Positions 1 to 7,625 of a stretch of 14,140 nt of DNA are shown in pieces. Positions within the stretch are counted from its first letter, which is position 1. Each line of letters opens with the position of its first letter. Below the pieces are notes generated by a model. That model was not told the DNA's origin and did not search any database. It saw only the letters and a list, made by a program, of their open reading frames with translations. The DNA lies in contig BOAU01000056.1 of NCBI GenBank assembly GCA_026002025.1, positions 1 through 14,140 of the forward strand. Direction: 5' to 3'. Position numbers and translations under genes: made by a program. Source of the DNA: Spirochaetia bacterium. Its GTDB lineage: Bacteria > Spirochaetota > Spirochaetia > Treponematales > Breznakiellaceae.

Positions 1-2
1 GG

Positions 3-689
3 GGGGTATCAGTTTATACCAAACCGGAACGCCCGCTCAACTACGCCCATGCGGATACTTTGCTGCAGAGGCTTGCGGGAAGCATGGGATTGGCCGAAAC
101 AGGAACGGTAAAGGAAAGACTGGAGGAACTTTTTTCTTTTCGGGATATCCCTTCCGAAAATTTCGGGGAATATTGCTTTTCCCTTAATGAGTGGCTGGTA
201 TCCCAGACTCTGGCTCCATGGTGGAATTATACCGCCCGTGATATGTATCTTTCCATGAAAAAGAGTATGCTTGAAACCCCCGAGCGTTTTGCCTCTTTTG
301 CCGAATGGAAAAAACATTTTTCCGACTTCATTCTCTATCTCCATGCCCTTATGAAAAAACAAAAACCCCGTTATGCTTTTATCAGCGAAGCCCTGGCCTG
401 GATAGAGACCCACTTTTCAGACGACATCACTATGGCCATGGCGGCGAATCAGGTATCGGCCAATTATACCTGGTTTTCTGAAAAATTCAGCGAGCAGACA
501 GGCCTGCATTTTAACGAATATCTTAAACGCCTGCGCATTGAGAAGGCAAAGGCGATCCTCGAAAGCGGCAATTACATGGTCTATGAGGCGGCAGAGCTTT
601 CGGGTTATCAGGATGTAAAATATTTCCAGAAAGTATTTAAGGAAATAACCGGGCTTTCTCCCGGAGAGTGGCGCCGGAAAATCCAATAG
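3..689 (+). CDS. AraC/YesN-type transcriptional regulator, 3' part (5' end outside window)
   Basis: This is the C-terminal 228 residues of an AraC-family regulator. The frame is open through the left edge (in-frame codons run from position 3), so the TTG at 60 is an internal leucine and not a start. About residues 127-226 of the fragment form the double helix-turn-helix. The second helix carries the family signature AAELSGYQDVKYFQKVFKE followed by GLSPGEWRR, close to the A..GF.d..YF..FKk..G.sP..yR consensus. The part before it (about 120 residues) looks like the linker region of YesN-type response regulators, whose receiver domain would lie upstream and out of view. The gene sits 90 bases before an LplB/YtcP-type permease pair, the usual place for a regulator of an oligosaccharide uptake operon. 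The role as local activator is inference; the family call is secure. Confidence 0.9.
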   Translation, partial: GVSVYTKPERPLNYAHADTLLQRLAGSMGLAETGTVKERLEELFSFRDIPSENFGEYCFSLNEWLVSQTLAPWWNYTARDMYLSMKKSMLETPERFASFAEWKKHFSDFILYLHALMKKQKPRYAFISEALAWIETHFSDDITMAMAANQVSANYTWFSEKFSEQTGLHFNEYLKRLRIEKAKAILESGNYMVYEAAELSGYQDVKYFQKVFKEITGLSPGEWRRKIQ

Positions 690-779
690 ACTAATAAACC
701 AACAAACCGAAAAAATCACACCTTTTTGAAAATTTTGCCGTTCCCGAATACCGTTTTGCCCTTTACCCTAATTTTAGAT

Positions 780-1715
780 ATGAAAGAATTTTTATACCGG
801 CTGAAAAAAGAAAGGTATCTCCAAATCATGGCCCTTTTGGGCGTAGTGTGGATGCTGATTTTTAACTATGCCCCCATGTACGGCATCATTATAGCCTTTA
901 AAAAAAATTACCGCGTTATTGATTCTATTTTCAGCCTTAAATTCCTCGGTTCCGATTGGGCTTCTTCCTTTGGATTTCAGCATTTTATCATGTTTTTCAG
1001 GGACATGGAATTTGCCAATATAATGATCAACACCGTAGGCATAAGTCTTCTCAAGCTCTGTGTGGGGTTTCCCCTTCCCATTATTTTTGCCCTTTTGCTG
1101 AATGAACTTAAATACCAGGGCTTTAAGCGGGTAGTTCAGACCATCTCTTATCTTCCCCATTTTCTTTCCTGGGTTATTTTGGGCGGTATACTTACCAACT
1201 GGCTTTCCGGTACGGGTTTTATCAATGAACTGCTGGTCAAATTCGGTTTTTCAGGCGACAGGATCTATTTTCTTGCGGAACCAAAATACTTTTGGGGGAT
1301 AGTTGTTATTTCCGATGTATGGAAGGAACTCGGCTGGTCGGCCATTATTTACCTTGCCGCCATCAGTGGCATAGATCCTGAACTTTACGAAGCTGCCGAA
1401 ATTGACGGAGCCGGCCGTCTGCGGAAGATGCGATCCATCACCCTGCCCTGTATCGCCGGCACGGTTGCTATTCTGTTTATTCTGGCTGTCGGCGGTCTCC
1501 TTAACTCCAATTTTGATCAAATTTTTGTGTTATGGAATTCAATGAATGCCTCAAGGAGTACCGTCCTTGATATCTATGTTTACAACGTGGGTATGAAAAC
1601 CATGCGCTTCTCCTATGCCGCCGCTATAGGTTTGTCCAAATCGGCGGTGGCGTTCATGCTTCTCTTTGCCGCCAACAAAATTACCCGGAGGCTGAATGAT
1701 GTTTCACTTTTCTAA
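780..1715 (+). CDS. ABC sugar transporter permease, LplB type
   Basis: This is an inner-membrane subunit of a carbohydrate ABC importer (311 residues). About six hydrophobic membrane segments are visible. The N-terminus (a basic stretch, then a hydrophobic helix, then NYAPMYGIIIAFK) is typical of LplB/YtcP-group permeases. The EAA loop that contacts the ATPase is at about residues 204-223 (EAAEIDGAG...ITLP). I chose ATG 780 because it gives the family's usual N-terminus. The frame can also open at TTG 726, which would add 18 unlike residues. Neither start has a good Shine-Dalgarno site, so the start is not certain. The gene overlaps the next permease by about 20 bases, which indicates coupled translation. 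No ATPase gene is nearby; transporters of this group normally borrow a shared MsmX/UgpC-like ATPase (established for the family, not shown here). Confidence 0.92.
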   Translation: MKEFLYRLKKERYLQIMALLGVVWMLIFNYAPMYGIIIAFKKNYRVIDSIFSLKFLGSDWASSFGFQHFIMFFRDMEFANIMINTVGISLLKLCVGFPLPIIFALLLNELKYQGFKRVVQTISYLPHFLSWVILGGILTNWLSGTGFINELLVKFGFSGDRIYFLAEPKYFWGIVVISDVWKELGWSAIIYLAAISGIDPELYEAAEIDGAGRLRKMRSITLPCIAGTVAILFILAVGGLLNSNFDQIFVLWNSMNASRSTVLDIYVYNVGMKTMRFSYAAAIGLSKSAVAFMLLFAANKITRRLNDVSLF

Positions 1716-2577
1716 ACTGAAACCGGGCAGCCTTGTCATAGGCTTTTTTATGCTGCTCATCAGCTTCCTTACCCTGTACCCCGTATGGTACACCGTCGTT
1801 CTGTCATTTAACGATTCCCGGGATGCCCTTTTCGGGGGAATTTACTGGTTTCCCCGGAAGTTTTCCCTCATAAGTTACCGGCAGGTATTCAGGAACAGTG
1901 ATATTATCAAGGCGTTCAATATCAGTTTTTGGCGTACCATTATCGGAACGGTGACCAGCGTTTTTTTTACTTCCATGGTGGCCTATGCTTTCTCCAAAAA
2001 ACATATCATGGGAAACCGGGTTTACCTCATAATGGGAACCATCACCATGTTTTTTGGCGGCGGTCTTATCCCTTACTTTCTTGTGATAAAAACCATCGGC
2101 CTCTATGATAAATTTCTTATGTACATAATTCCGGCGATGTTTAGTTTCTGGAACTGTATAATTTTTATGTCCTTCTTCCGGGCCATGCCTGCGGCAATGG
2201 AAGAATCGGCCAAAATAGACGGCGCGAATGATTTTGTTATTTTTCTGCGCATTGTGCTTCCCCTGTCAACGGCGGTGCTGGCAACCATAGCCCTTTTTAA
2301 CGGGGTGTATCACTGGAACGATTATTTTACCGGGGTTATGTATTTCAACAACCCCGACATGCTGCCCATACAAACCTACCTGTACCGGATCATTGCGGCG
2401 TCAAATATTCAAAGCGCCCGGGAAAATATGCCTATGGATATGGTGTCGGCCCAGATATCAGGCGAATCTCTTAAACTGGCCACCATGGTGGTTACTACCG
2501 CACCGGTAGTCTGCGTTTATCCGTTTTTGCAGCGTTATTTTGTAAAGGGCGTCATGATTGGATCGATTAAAGGTTAA
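1696..2577 (+). CDS. ABC sugar transporter permease, YtcP/AraQ (LplC) type
   Basis: This is the second permease of the importer (about 293 residues), forming the channel together with the product of the preceding gene. Six hydrophobic segments are visible. The EAA loop is at about residues 166-190 (AAMEESAKIDGAND...IVLP). The N-terminus (FLTLYPVWYTVVLSFND) and the C-terminus (FLQRYFVKGVMIGSIKG) are hallmark sequences of the YtcP/LplC branch. A GGAGG at 1687-1691 lies inside the end of the preceding gene. Its spacing is 4 bases to ATG 1696 and 7 bases to ATG 1699, so the second ATG may be the real start; the difference is one residue. The stop codon lies inside a small inverted repeat (2563-2581). 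Confidence 0.93.
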   Translation: MMFHFSKLKPGSLVIGFFMLLISFLTLYPVWYTVVLSFNDSRDALFGGIYWFPRKFSLISYRQVFRNSDIIKAFNISFWRTIIGTVTSVFFTSMVAYAFSKKHIMGNRVYLIMGTITMFFGGGLIPYFLVIKTIGLYDKFLMYIIPAMFSFWNCIIFMSFFRAMPAAMEESAKIDGANDFVIFLRIVLPLSTAVLATIALFNGVYHWNDYFTGVMYFNNPDMLPIQTYLYRIIAASNIQSARENMPMDMVSAQISGESLKLATMVVTTAPVVCVYPFLQRYFVKGVMIGSIKG

Positions 2578-2600
2578 TCGAGGGTTAGAGAGTTAATCGA
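2563..2600 (+). repeat. Octamer present three times around the permease stop codon
   Basis: TCGATTAA (2563-2570) is followed after three bases by its exact reverse complement TTAATCGA (2574-2581), and the same octamer occurs again at 2593-2600. The first pair can fold into an 8-bp stem that includes the TAA stop at 2575-2577. It may be an operator, an mRNA-processing site, or simple duplication. The pattern is seen in the sequence; no function is shown. Confidence 0.45.
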
Positions 2601-2615
2601 ATGTTTTTGGGGTTT

Positions 2616-2633
2616 ACCGTTTGTATAAACGGT
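2616..2633 (+). promoter_or_regulatory. Perfect 7-bp inverted repeat before the solute-binding protein gene
   Basis: ACCGTTT (2616-2622) and AAACGGT (2627-2633) are perfect inverted copies around a 4-base centre, and two more T/A pairs follow beyond one mismatch on each side. It lies 15 bases before the strong GGAGGGAG ribosome site (2648-2655) of the binding protein. It could protect or process the message so that the binding protein is made in excess over the permeases, or it could be a dimeric operator. It lacks the T-run expected of a terminator. Confidence 0.45.
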
Positions 2634-2658
2634 TAAAAATATTTTTTGGAGGGAGTTT

Positions 2659-4320
2659 ATGAATAGGAAACTGTTGTTAGGTTTGGCGCTGATTCTGGCG
2701 GCGTCATCAGTTTTTGCCGGCGGCGGACAAAGCAAAAGTTCAGCTTCAGGAGCGGGAGTAAAACCCGGCACGGCCGATTCACCGGGCTGGATGGCAAACA
2801 GTCAGAACCCGGTTGCCTTTGATTGGTATGTGCATGCCGACTGGGTTGCCAACTCGGTATGGGGAAAATCAAAGACCACCCAATGGATCACCAAAAAGAC
2901 CGGATTTGATGTCAGGGTTATAACCCCTGCGGGAAATGTAGAAGAACGCCTTAACGCCATGATTGCCACCAATACCCTGCCGGATCTTATCACCATTAAC
3001 GCCGGTTCAGAGCAATACAGACTGCTTGTTGAATCGGGCCTGGTGGAGCCGCTGAACAAGCTGGCGGATCAGTACGATCCCTATTTCTACAAAGCCACCA
3101 ATCCCGTAACCCGGAACTGGTATACCGAGGCCGATGGAAACATCTACGCCTATCCCAATTCCACCGTTATACCCGACGACTTTGTTACCTACAAGGGACT
3201 CAAAGAATCGGGCAATTTTTTTTCCGTGCGTAAAGACATGTATGAGGCTATCGGAAGCCCTGACATGACCACCCCCGAAGGCTTCCTCAATGCCCTCCGC
3301 TCGGCAAAGCAAAGATTCCCCACCGTAAACGGTCAGCCCCTTATCCCGCTGGGTTTTGAAGCTTTTAATGATACCTGGGGTGGAAATAGAGGTATGCAGT
3401 CAGGCCTTATGGAACGTCTTGCCCAGAGTTATGAAGTGAACGGCAAATACGATGATCCCGATCTCGGGCCCAATAACAGCGAATATATACGCTGGCTGAA
3501 AGCCTTCCGTCAGGCCACGGTGGAAGGGCTTATCCCCACGGATATTTTTGTGGACAAACGGCCCCAGATTATGGAGAAAATCGCCCAGGGCAGGTATTTT
3601 GCCTCATTTATACAAATGGGGGATTATTATGCCGGGGAATTGGCGTTTTATGAAAGCGGGCCGGATCACATTTATATCGGCGTAAACGGGCCCTTAAACA
3701 GCAGGAAGGATCCTCCGAAGCTTCGCGGTGTCGGCGGCGTCGCGGGGTGGATGATTACCATGATCCCCAAAAACTGCAAGGATAAGGCCCGGGCTCTTCA
3801 GCTTATGACCTACCTTATCAGCGAGGAAGGCCAGCGGGATAATCTTTTCGGTATTCCCGGAGACATGTACACCATGGTGGACGGCAAACCCAAACGGACG
3901 CCGGAACATCTTGCCAGATTGGCCAAAGACAGAAATGCAACAATGGAAGAATGGGGCGGCTCCCGGCAGATATTTTTTCTCTATTCCGAACCCTATGAAT
4001 GGGTAAATCAGGATATGGCGGATCTCTATCCCTTTGAAAGACAGCTGCGTATTTTCAATCGCGACAATGTGGTTTCCTACGCCCAGTATGCGGGGGTTAC
4101 CAATTTTGAAGCCGGCAGCAATGAAGCCATAGCGTATGATGAAATCAGGCGCCAGTGGGGTCAGGTACTTCCCCGTCTTCTCCATGCTTCCAGCGATGCC
4201 GAATTTGATCGCATCTGGAATGAGTATCAGAAATTCAAGGCCGATCATAAATACGATCTGATCCAAACCAAAGCGACAGAATTGCTGAACATCAACAAGA
4301 AAAAAATCGGCACCCAGTAA
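2659..4320 (+). CDS. Extracellular solute-binding protein of the sugar ABC transporter (LplA/YtcQ-like)
   Basis: This is a large (553-residue) carbohydrate-binding protein that would capture the ligand outside the inner membrane and deliver it to the two permeases upstream. Residues 1-20 are a signal peptide (basic NRK, then a leucine-rich core, ending SSVFA). The mature protein would start GGGQSKSS, a polar linker. There is no lipobox cysteine, so cleavage by signal peptidase I and a free periplasmic form are expected, unlike the lipid-anchored LplA proteins of Firmicutes. Length and the presence of two lobes fit the LplA/YtcQ group, which is longer than MalE-type proteins. A strong ribosome site (GGAGGGAG, 2648-2655) sits 3 bases before the ATG by its right edge, and a terminator follows the gene. 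Both suggest high output. The ligand cannot be read from the sequence; an oligosaccharide is likely from context. Confidence 0.93.
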   Translation: MNRKLLLGLALILAASSVFAGGGQSKSSASGAGVKPGTADSPGWMANSQNPVAFDWYVHADWVANSVWGKSKTTQWITKKTGFDVRVITPAGNVEERLNAMIATNTLPDLITINAGSEQYRLLVESGLVEPLNKLADQYDPYFYKATNPVTRNWYTEADGNIYAYPNSTVIPDDFVTYKGLKESGNFFSVRKDMYEAIGSPDMTTPEGFLNALRSAKQRFPTVNGQPLIPLGFEAFNDTWGGNRGMQSGLMERLAQSYEVNGKYDDPDLGPNNSEYIRWLKAFRQATVEGLIPTDIFVDKRPQIMEKIAQGRYFASFIQMGDYYAGELAFYESGPDHIYIGVNGPLNSRKDPPKLRGVGGVAGWMITMIPKNCKDKARALQLMTYLISEEGQRDNLFGIPGDMYTMVDGKPKRTPEHLARLAKDRNATMEEWGGSRQIFFLYSEPYEWVNQDMADLYPFERQLRIFNRDNVVSYAQYAGVTNFEAGSNEAIAYDEIRRQWGQVLPRLLHASSDAEFDRIWNEYQKFKADHKYDLIQTKATELLNINKKKIGTQ

Positions 4321-4335
4321 AAAATATTCAACAGG

Positions 4336-4377
4336 AAAATCCGCCCGGCCAATTATCTGTCCGGGTGGATTTTTTTT
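4336..4377 (+). terminator. Intrinsic terminator after the transporter operon
   Basis: The left arm at 4336-4348 pairs with 4361-4373 through 13 positions, with a GC-rich core (CCGCCCGG against CCGGGTGG, including one G-U pair). The loop is 12 bases and T runs to 4377. This is a textbook rho-independent terminator. It lies only 36 bases before the next start codon, and I see no convincing promoter in that gap, so partial read-through probably feeds the downstream genes. Confidence 0.88.
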
Positions 4378-4413
4378 ACACTTTCTATTACTATTCCCAA
4401 AAGGAGACAAACC

Positions 4414-6462
4414 GTGAACAAAATCAACAAGGTAATCGTTGTATTTAAGACCCATTTGGATGTGGGGTTTACCGGTTATGCGGCGGACATACTCAAAAAA
4501 TACCGGGATCTGTACATACCCCAGGCGGTGGAATTGGCTTTCAAAGTTAATGCCAAAACAAAGCGCCGCTTTGTGTGGACGGTAGGTTCATACCTGATTC
4601 ATAATTATCTTTCCGCAAATGATGTAGAGGCGGAGAGAAAAAAAAGGCTGGAAGAAAGTCTTCGCCTCGACTATGTGCGCTGGCATGCCCTGGCCTGTAC
4701 AACCCATACGGAACTTATGGATCCGCGCCTTGTGGAATACGATCTTTCCCTTTCCCAAAAACTTGACGCCCGGTACGGAAAAAAAACCCGGGCCGCAAAA
4801 ATGACGGATGTTCCCGGTCATACCATAGCTTTGGTTCCATATCTGGCCCGGGCGGGAGTGGAATATCTGCATATAGGCGTCAACGCCGCATCCCGTGTAC
4901 CGGAAGTCCCTGCTCTTTTTCGCTGGCGTTATGGGGGTGATGAAACCGTTGTCAATTATTCGGGAGCTTACGGCACGTCGACAGAACTTGCCAACGGCGT
5001 TGTTCTGGAATTCGCCCACGCCAATGATAATGACGGCCCGCCATCCGAAGAAGCTCTGGATGAACTGTACCGGAACCTTGCTGAAAAATATCCCGGCGCG
5101 GAAATCGAAGCCGGAAGTCTGGACGATTTTGCTCTGGCGATTCGTGAGATCAAAGATACTCTGCCGGTGGTGGAAGAAGAAATCAGCGACACCTGGATCC
5201 ACGGCGCTGCCTCGGATCCTCTTAAAACCGGGCAGTTAAAAAAACTTCTCCACCTGAAGGATAAATGGATTGAACGCGGTCTTCTAGATCCTTCGAGTGA
5301 AACCTACGGCAAATTTATGGAACCTCTCCTCCTCGTAACTGAACACACCTGGGGCATGGACTGTAAAATTTTCCTTCAGGATTTTACCAACTGGAAAAAA
5401 GAGGATTTCCAAAAGGCCCGGGCGGCGGATACGGTTTTTCCCGAAAAGCTTTCGTCAAAAAACCGTTCGCTCCTCGCTTCGGGAAACCGGCCTGAAGCGT
5501 CCTATTCCAAATTTGAGGCTTCCCACCGGGAACAAAGGGATTATCTCAAAAACGCTGTCGCGGCGCTGCCGCCGGAACTTGCCCGCGAGGCGTCAGCTGA
5601 ACTTGATTTGATGGGAACTTCTTACCCCGGCGGATTGACGGCGGTCTCTTCCCAAAGGCGGGTAGAACTATCGAAGCCTCTCGGCATTGGCGGCTGGATC
5701 GTAACAATAGGCTCCCGGGGGCAGCTTGAGACCATAAAAAATGAAAAGCTCAGGCTTGACCGGCATACAGCCTTTGGTCTTTTCAGCTACGAACTTTTTG
5801 ACGGTAAGGCTGCCGATGATTCGGTCTATGCCTACGGCCGGGATCTTAAAAAACACGGGGCATGGTTTGAACCTGATTTTGGTAAAGCGGGTCTGCGCTA
5901 TGAGGAGGGCATAAGGGCAGGCCGTTTTATGGCCGATACCGTTATTGCCGCAGCCGGGGGAAACCGTCTTACCATTGCCCCCGTTCTGCCTTCCTGGCTC
6001 CCGGAGGAATACGGCTGTCCCCGGGAAATAGTGATTGAGCATCTTTTTGAAGAGCACTGCATCATTACGACTGTGTATCTGGGCAAAAAAGATGCAAACC
6101 GCATACCCGAAGCCCTCTGGTTCGGCATGGATTTGGGTGTTTCAAACCCCAACCGCTGGCACATGGTAAAAATCGGACATGACGTCTCCCCGCTGAACGT
6201 GGTCAGGGGAGGGAACCGCAAGTTTCACGCGGTAGAAGCGCTACGCTATTCCGGCGCAGACGGCTCATTCAACATAATCCCCGGGGAATCTCCTCTGGCT
6301 ACCTTCGGCGGTTATTGCCTTTATGATGTGGACGACGATTTCGGAATCAGGGACGGTGGAGTAAATTTCCTCCTTTATGGAAACCGGTGGGGAACGAATT
6401 TCAAGCAGTGGTTCGAGGAAGATCTGCGTTTCACCTACCGGACGGAGTTTACGGTGTCTTGA
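4414..6462 (+). CDS. GH38-like protein of the DUF5054 kind (probable glycan-active enzyme)
   Basis: This 682-residue protein resembles the uncharacterised DUF5054 family, whose N-terminal half is built like the catalytic domain of family 38 alpha-mannosidases. Features supporting this are FKTHLDVGFT at residues 11-20 (compare the H.D..W motif that binds zinc in GH38), THTELMD at 97-103, TDVPGHT at 131-137 (compare the PD.FG.. nucleophile region) followed by LVPYLARAGVEYLHIG, and EHTWGMD at 310-316. H14, D16, D132 and H311 are the candidate metal ligands or catalytic residues. No signal peptide is seen, so a cytoplasmic site is likely. The start is GTG 4414, with AGGAG at 4402-4406 and good spacing. 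The gene follows the transporter terminator by 36 bases and precedes a GH99-like gene by 19 bases. Action on an imported oligosaccharide is inference; the family call rests on my recall of motifs. Confidence 0.8.
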   Translation: MNKINKVIVVFKTHLDVGFTGYAADILKKYRDLYIPQAVELAFKVNAKTKRRFVWTVGSYLIHNYLSANDVEAERKKRLEESLRLDYVRWHALACTTHTELMDPRLVEYDLSLSQKLDARYGKKTRAAKMTDVPGHTIALVPYLARAGVEYLHIGVNAASRVPEVPALFRWRYGGDETVVNYSGAYGTSTELANGVVLEFAHANDNDGPPSEEALDELYRNLAEKYPGAEIEAGSLDDFALAIREIKDTLPVVEEEISDTWIHGAASDPLKTGQLKKLLHLKDKWIERGLLDPSSETYGKFMEPLLLVTEHTWGMDCKIFLQDFTNWKKEDFQKARAADTVFPEKLSSKNRSLLASGNRPEASYSKFEASHREQRDYLKNAVAALPPELAREASAELDLMGTSYPGGLTAVSSQRRVELSKPLGIGGWIVTIGSRGQLETIKNEKLRLDRHTAFGLFSYELFDGKAADDSVYAYGRDLKKHGAWFEPDFGKAGLRYEEGIRAGRFMADTVIAAAGGNRLTIAPVLPSWLPEEYGCPREIVIEHLFEEHCIITTVYLGKKDANRIPEALWFGMDLGVSNPNRWHMVKIGHDVSPLNVVRGGNRKFHAVEALRYSGADGSFNIIPGESPLATFGGYCLYDVDDDFGIRDGGVNFLLYGNRWGTNFKQWFEEDLRFTYRTEFTVS

Positions 6463-6476
6463 TATAGGGTTATAAT
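6448..6476 (+). promoter_or_regulatory. Possible sigma-70 promoter directly before the WbsX-like gene
   Basis: A perfect TATAAT stands at 6471-6476. A TTTACG (4 of 6 to TTGACA) stands at 6448-6453, 17 bases before it, inside the end of the preceding gene. Transcription would start near 6482-6484, at or just inside the ATG at 6482, which would give a leaderless message. The match in sequence is clear, but its use is unproven. Confidence 0.45.
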
Positions 6477-6481
6477 ATAGT

Positions 6482-7591
6482 ATGCGTAAGTACGATGTGG
6501 CCGCCTATATTTGGCCGTCTTATACCGGGGATGAAAAAAGGGCGCTTCAGTTTTGGCCCGAGGGCTATGGGGAGTGGCAGACCGTGAAAGCCGCGGAGGC
6601 AAAATTTCCCGGGCACCAGTGGCCCAGAAAGCCCCTCTGGGGTTATGTCAACGAAGCTGATCCCTATGTAATGGAGATGGAAATTGAGGCGGCCGTTGAT
6701 CATGGCGTCAATGTGTTTATTTATGACTGGTACTGGTATGACAGGCGGCCTTTTTTGGAACAATGTTTGAACAACGGTTTTTTACAGGCCAAAAATTCAA
6801 ACCGGATGAAATTTTTTCTTATGTGGGCAAATCACAATGCGACACCTCTTTGGGACAAACGCCTGTCTTCAAAAGGTAACGATACGGTAATTTGGGACGC
6901 CGCCGTCAGCCGGGACGAATTTGAAATCCTGGCAAAACGAAATATAAAAAATTATTTTTCGCTTCCCAATTATTACCGTATTGATGACAAACCTGTTTTT
7001 ATGATTTATGACGCCGCCAATTTTATAAAGGGCATGGACGGAATTAAACCCGCCGGAGAGGCCCTTGACTGGTTCAGGGATGAGGCAAAAAACGCGGGGC
7101 TTCCGGGGTTGCATTTACAAATGACCTTCTGTAACGAGGGCCCGCTTAATATCACCGGTGTAGACGGCAGCAAAAAAACGGATCCCTTTGGAGTAATTGA
7201 CGCCCTCGGTTTTGACAGCATAACCCATTATCAGTTTGTTCATTTTACCGACATCGACCGGGATTATTCGGAAATACTGCCCGATGTCAAAGCGGAATGG
7301 GAGAAGCTGGAGACAAAAACAAAAGTTCCCTATTTTCCCCATATATCAATCGGCTGGGACAATAACCCCCGTTTCACCGATTTCCGTCCGGGCATAGTCA
7401 AAAACAATACGCCGCAAAATTTTGAAACTGCCCTGCGCATGGCCAAAGACTACGCCGACGCCCATCCCGCCCAGGCGCCCCTCGTTACCATCAACAGCTG
7501 GAATGAATGGACTGAAACAAGTTATCTGGAGCCGGATGATATTTTTGGCTACGGGTATCTGGAAGCAGTCCGGAAGGTGTTCAAACCCTGA
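6482..7591 (+). CDS. WbsX-family / GH99-like protein
   Basis: This is a 369-residue protein of the WbsX family, often labelled glycosyltransferase but carrying the fold of GH99 endo-acting glycosidases. Signatures are VFIYDWYWYDRRPFLEQCLN (residues 78-97), then NNGFLQAKN and FLMWANHN (112-119), and near the end NSWNEWTETSYLEPD (338-352), where E342 and E345 are candidate acidic catalytic residues. No signal peptide or membrane segment is seen. In sugar-use loci such proteins are more likely hydrolases than transferases (inference from family and neighbours). The gene lies 19 bases after the DUF5054 gene. It lacks a good Shine-Dalgarno site (only AGGG at 6466-6469, 12 bases away) but has a -10-like TATAAT just before the ATG. 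Its stop codon lies inside the left arm of a terminator hairpin. Confidence 0.85.
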   Translation: MRKYDVAAYIWPSYTGDEKRALQFWPEGYGEWQTVKAAEAKFPGHQWPRKPLWGYVNEADPYVMEMEIEAAVDHGVNVFIYDWYWYDRRPFLEQCLNNGFLQAKNSNRMKFFLMWANHNATPLWDKRLSSKGNDTVIWDAAVSRDEFEILAKRNIKNYFSLPNYYRIDDKPVFMIYDAANFIKGMDGIKPAGEALDWFRDEAKNAGLPGLHLQMTFCNEGPLNITGVDGSKKTDPFGVIDALGFDSITHYQFVHFTDIDRDYSEILPDVKAEWEKLETKTKVPYFPHISIGWDNNPRFTDFRPGIVKNNTPQNFETALRMAKDYADAHPAQAPLVTINSWNEWTETSYLEPDDIFGYGYLEAVRKVFKP

Positions 7592-7620
7592 AAAACCCCG
7601 GTTGGGGTTTTTCAGGGTTT
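7583..7620. terminator. Bidirectional terminator between convergent operons (perfect 17-bp hairpin)
   Basis: Positions 7583-7599 and 7604-7620 are perfect inverted copies around the 4-base loop GGTT. The inner part (five A, four C, loop, four G, five T) is a complete terminator by itself on either strand. The left arm contains the TGA stop (7589-7591) of the plus-strand gene, and the right arm ends 5 bases before the minus-strand frame stops at 7626. It should end transcription from both sides. Confidence 0.9.
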
Positions 7621-7625
7621 TCTCT

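Noticed and set aside
60..62. TTG as start of the AraC-type gene
   Set aside because: The frame is open to the left edge and the upstream codons look like normal protein, so the gene starts outside the window.
690..779. Promoter for the permease operon between the regulator and ATG 780
   Set aside because: TTGAAA at 726 and several TTGCC boxes are present but none has a matching -10 at proper spacing; left unassigned.
3694..4455. Minus-strand open frame of 253 codons
   Set aside because: It runs opposite the end of the well-supported binding-protein gene, through the terminator and into the next gene start; no recognisable domain.
4588..5202. Minus-strand open frame of 204 codons
   Set aside because: Antisense to the DUF5054-like gene, with no start signal or family motif.
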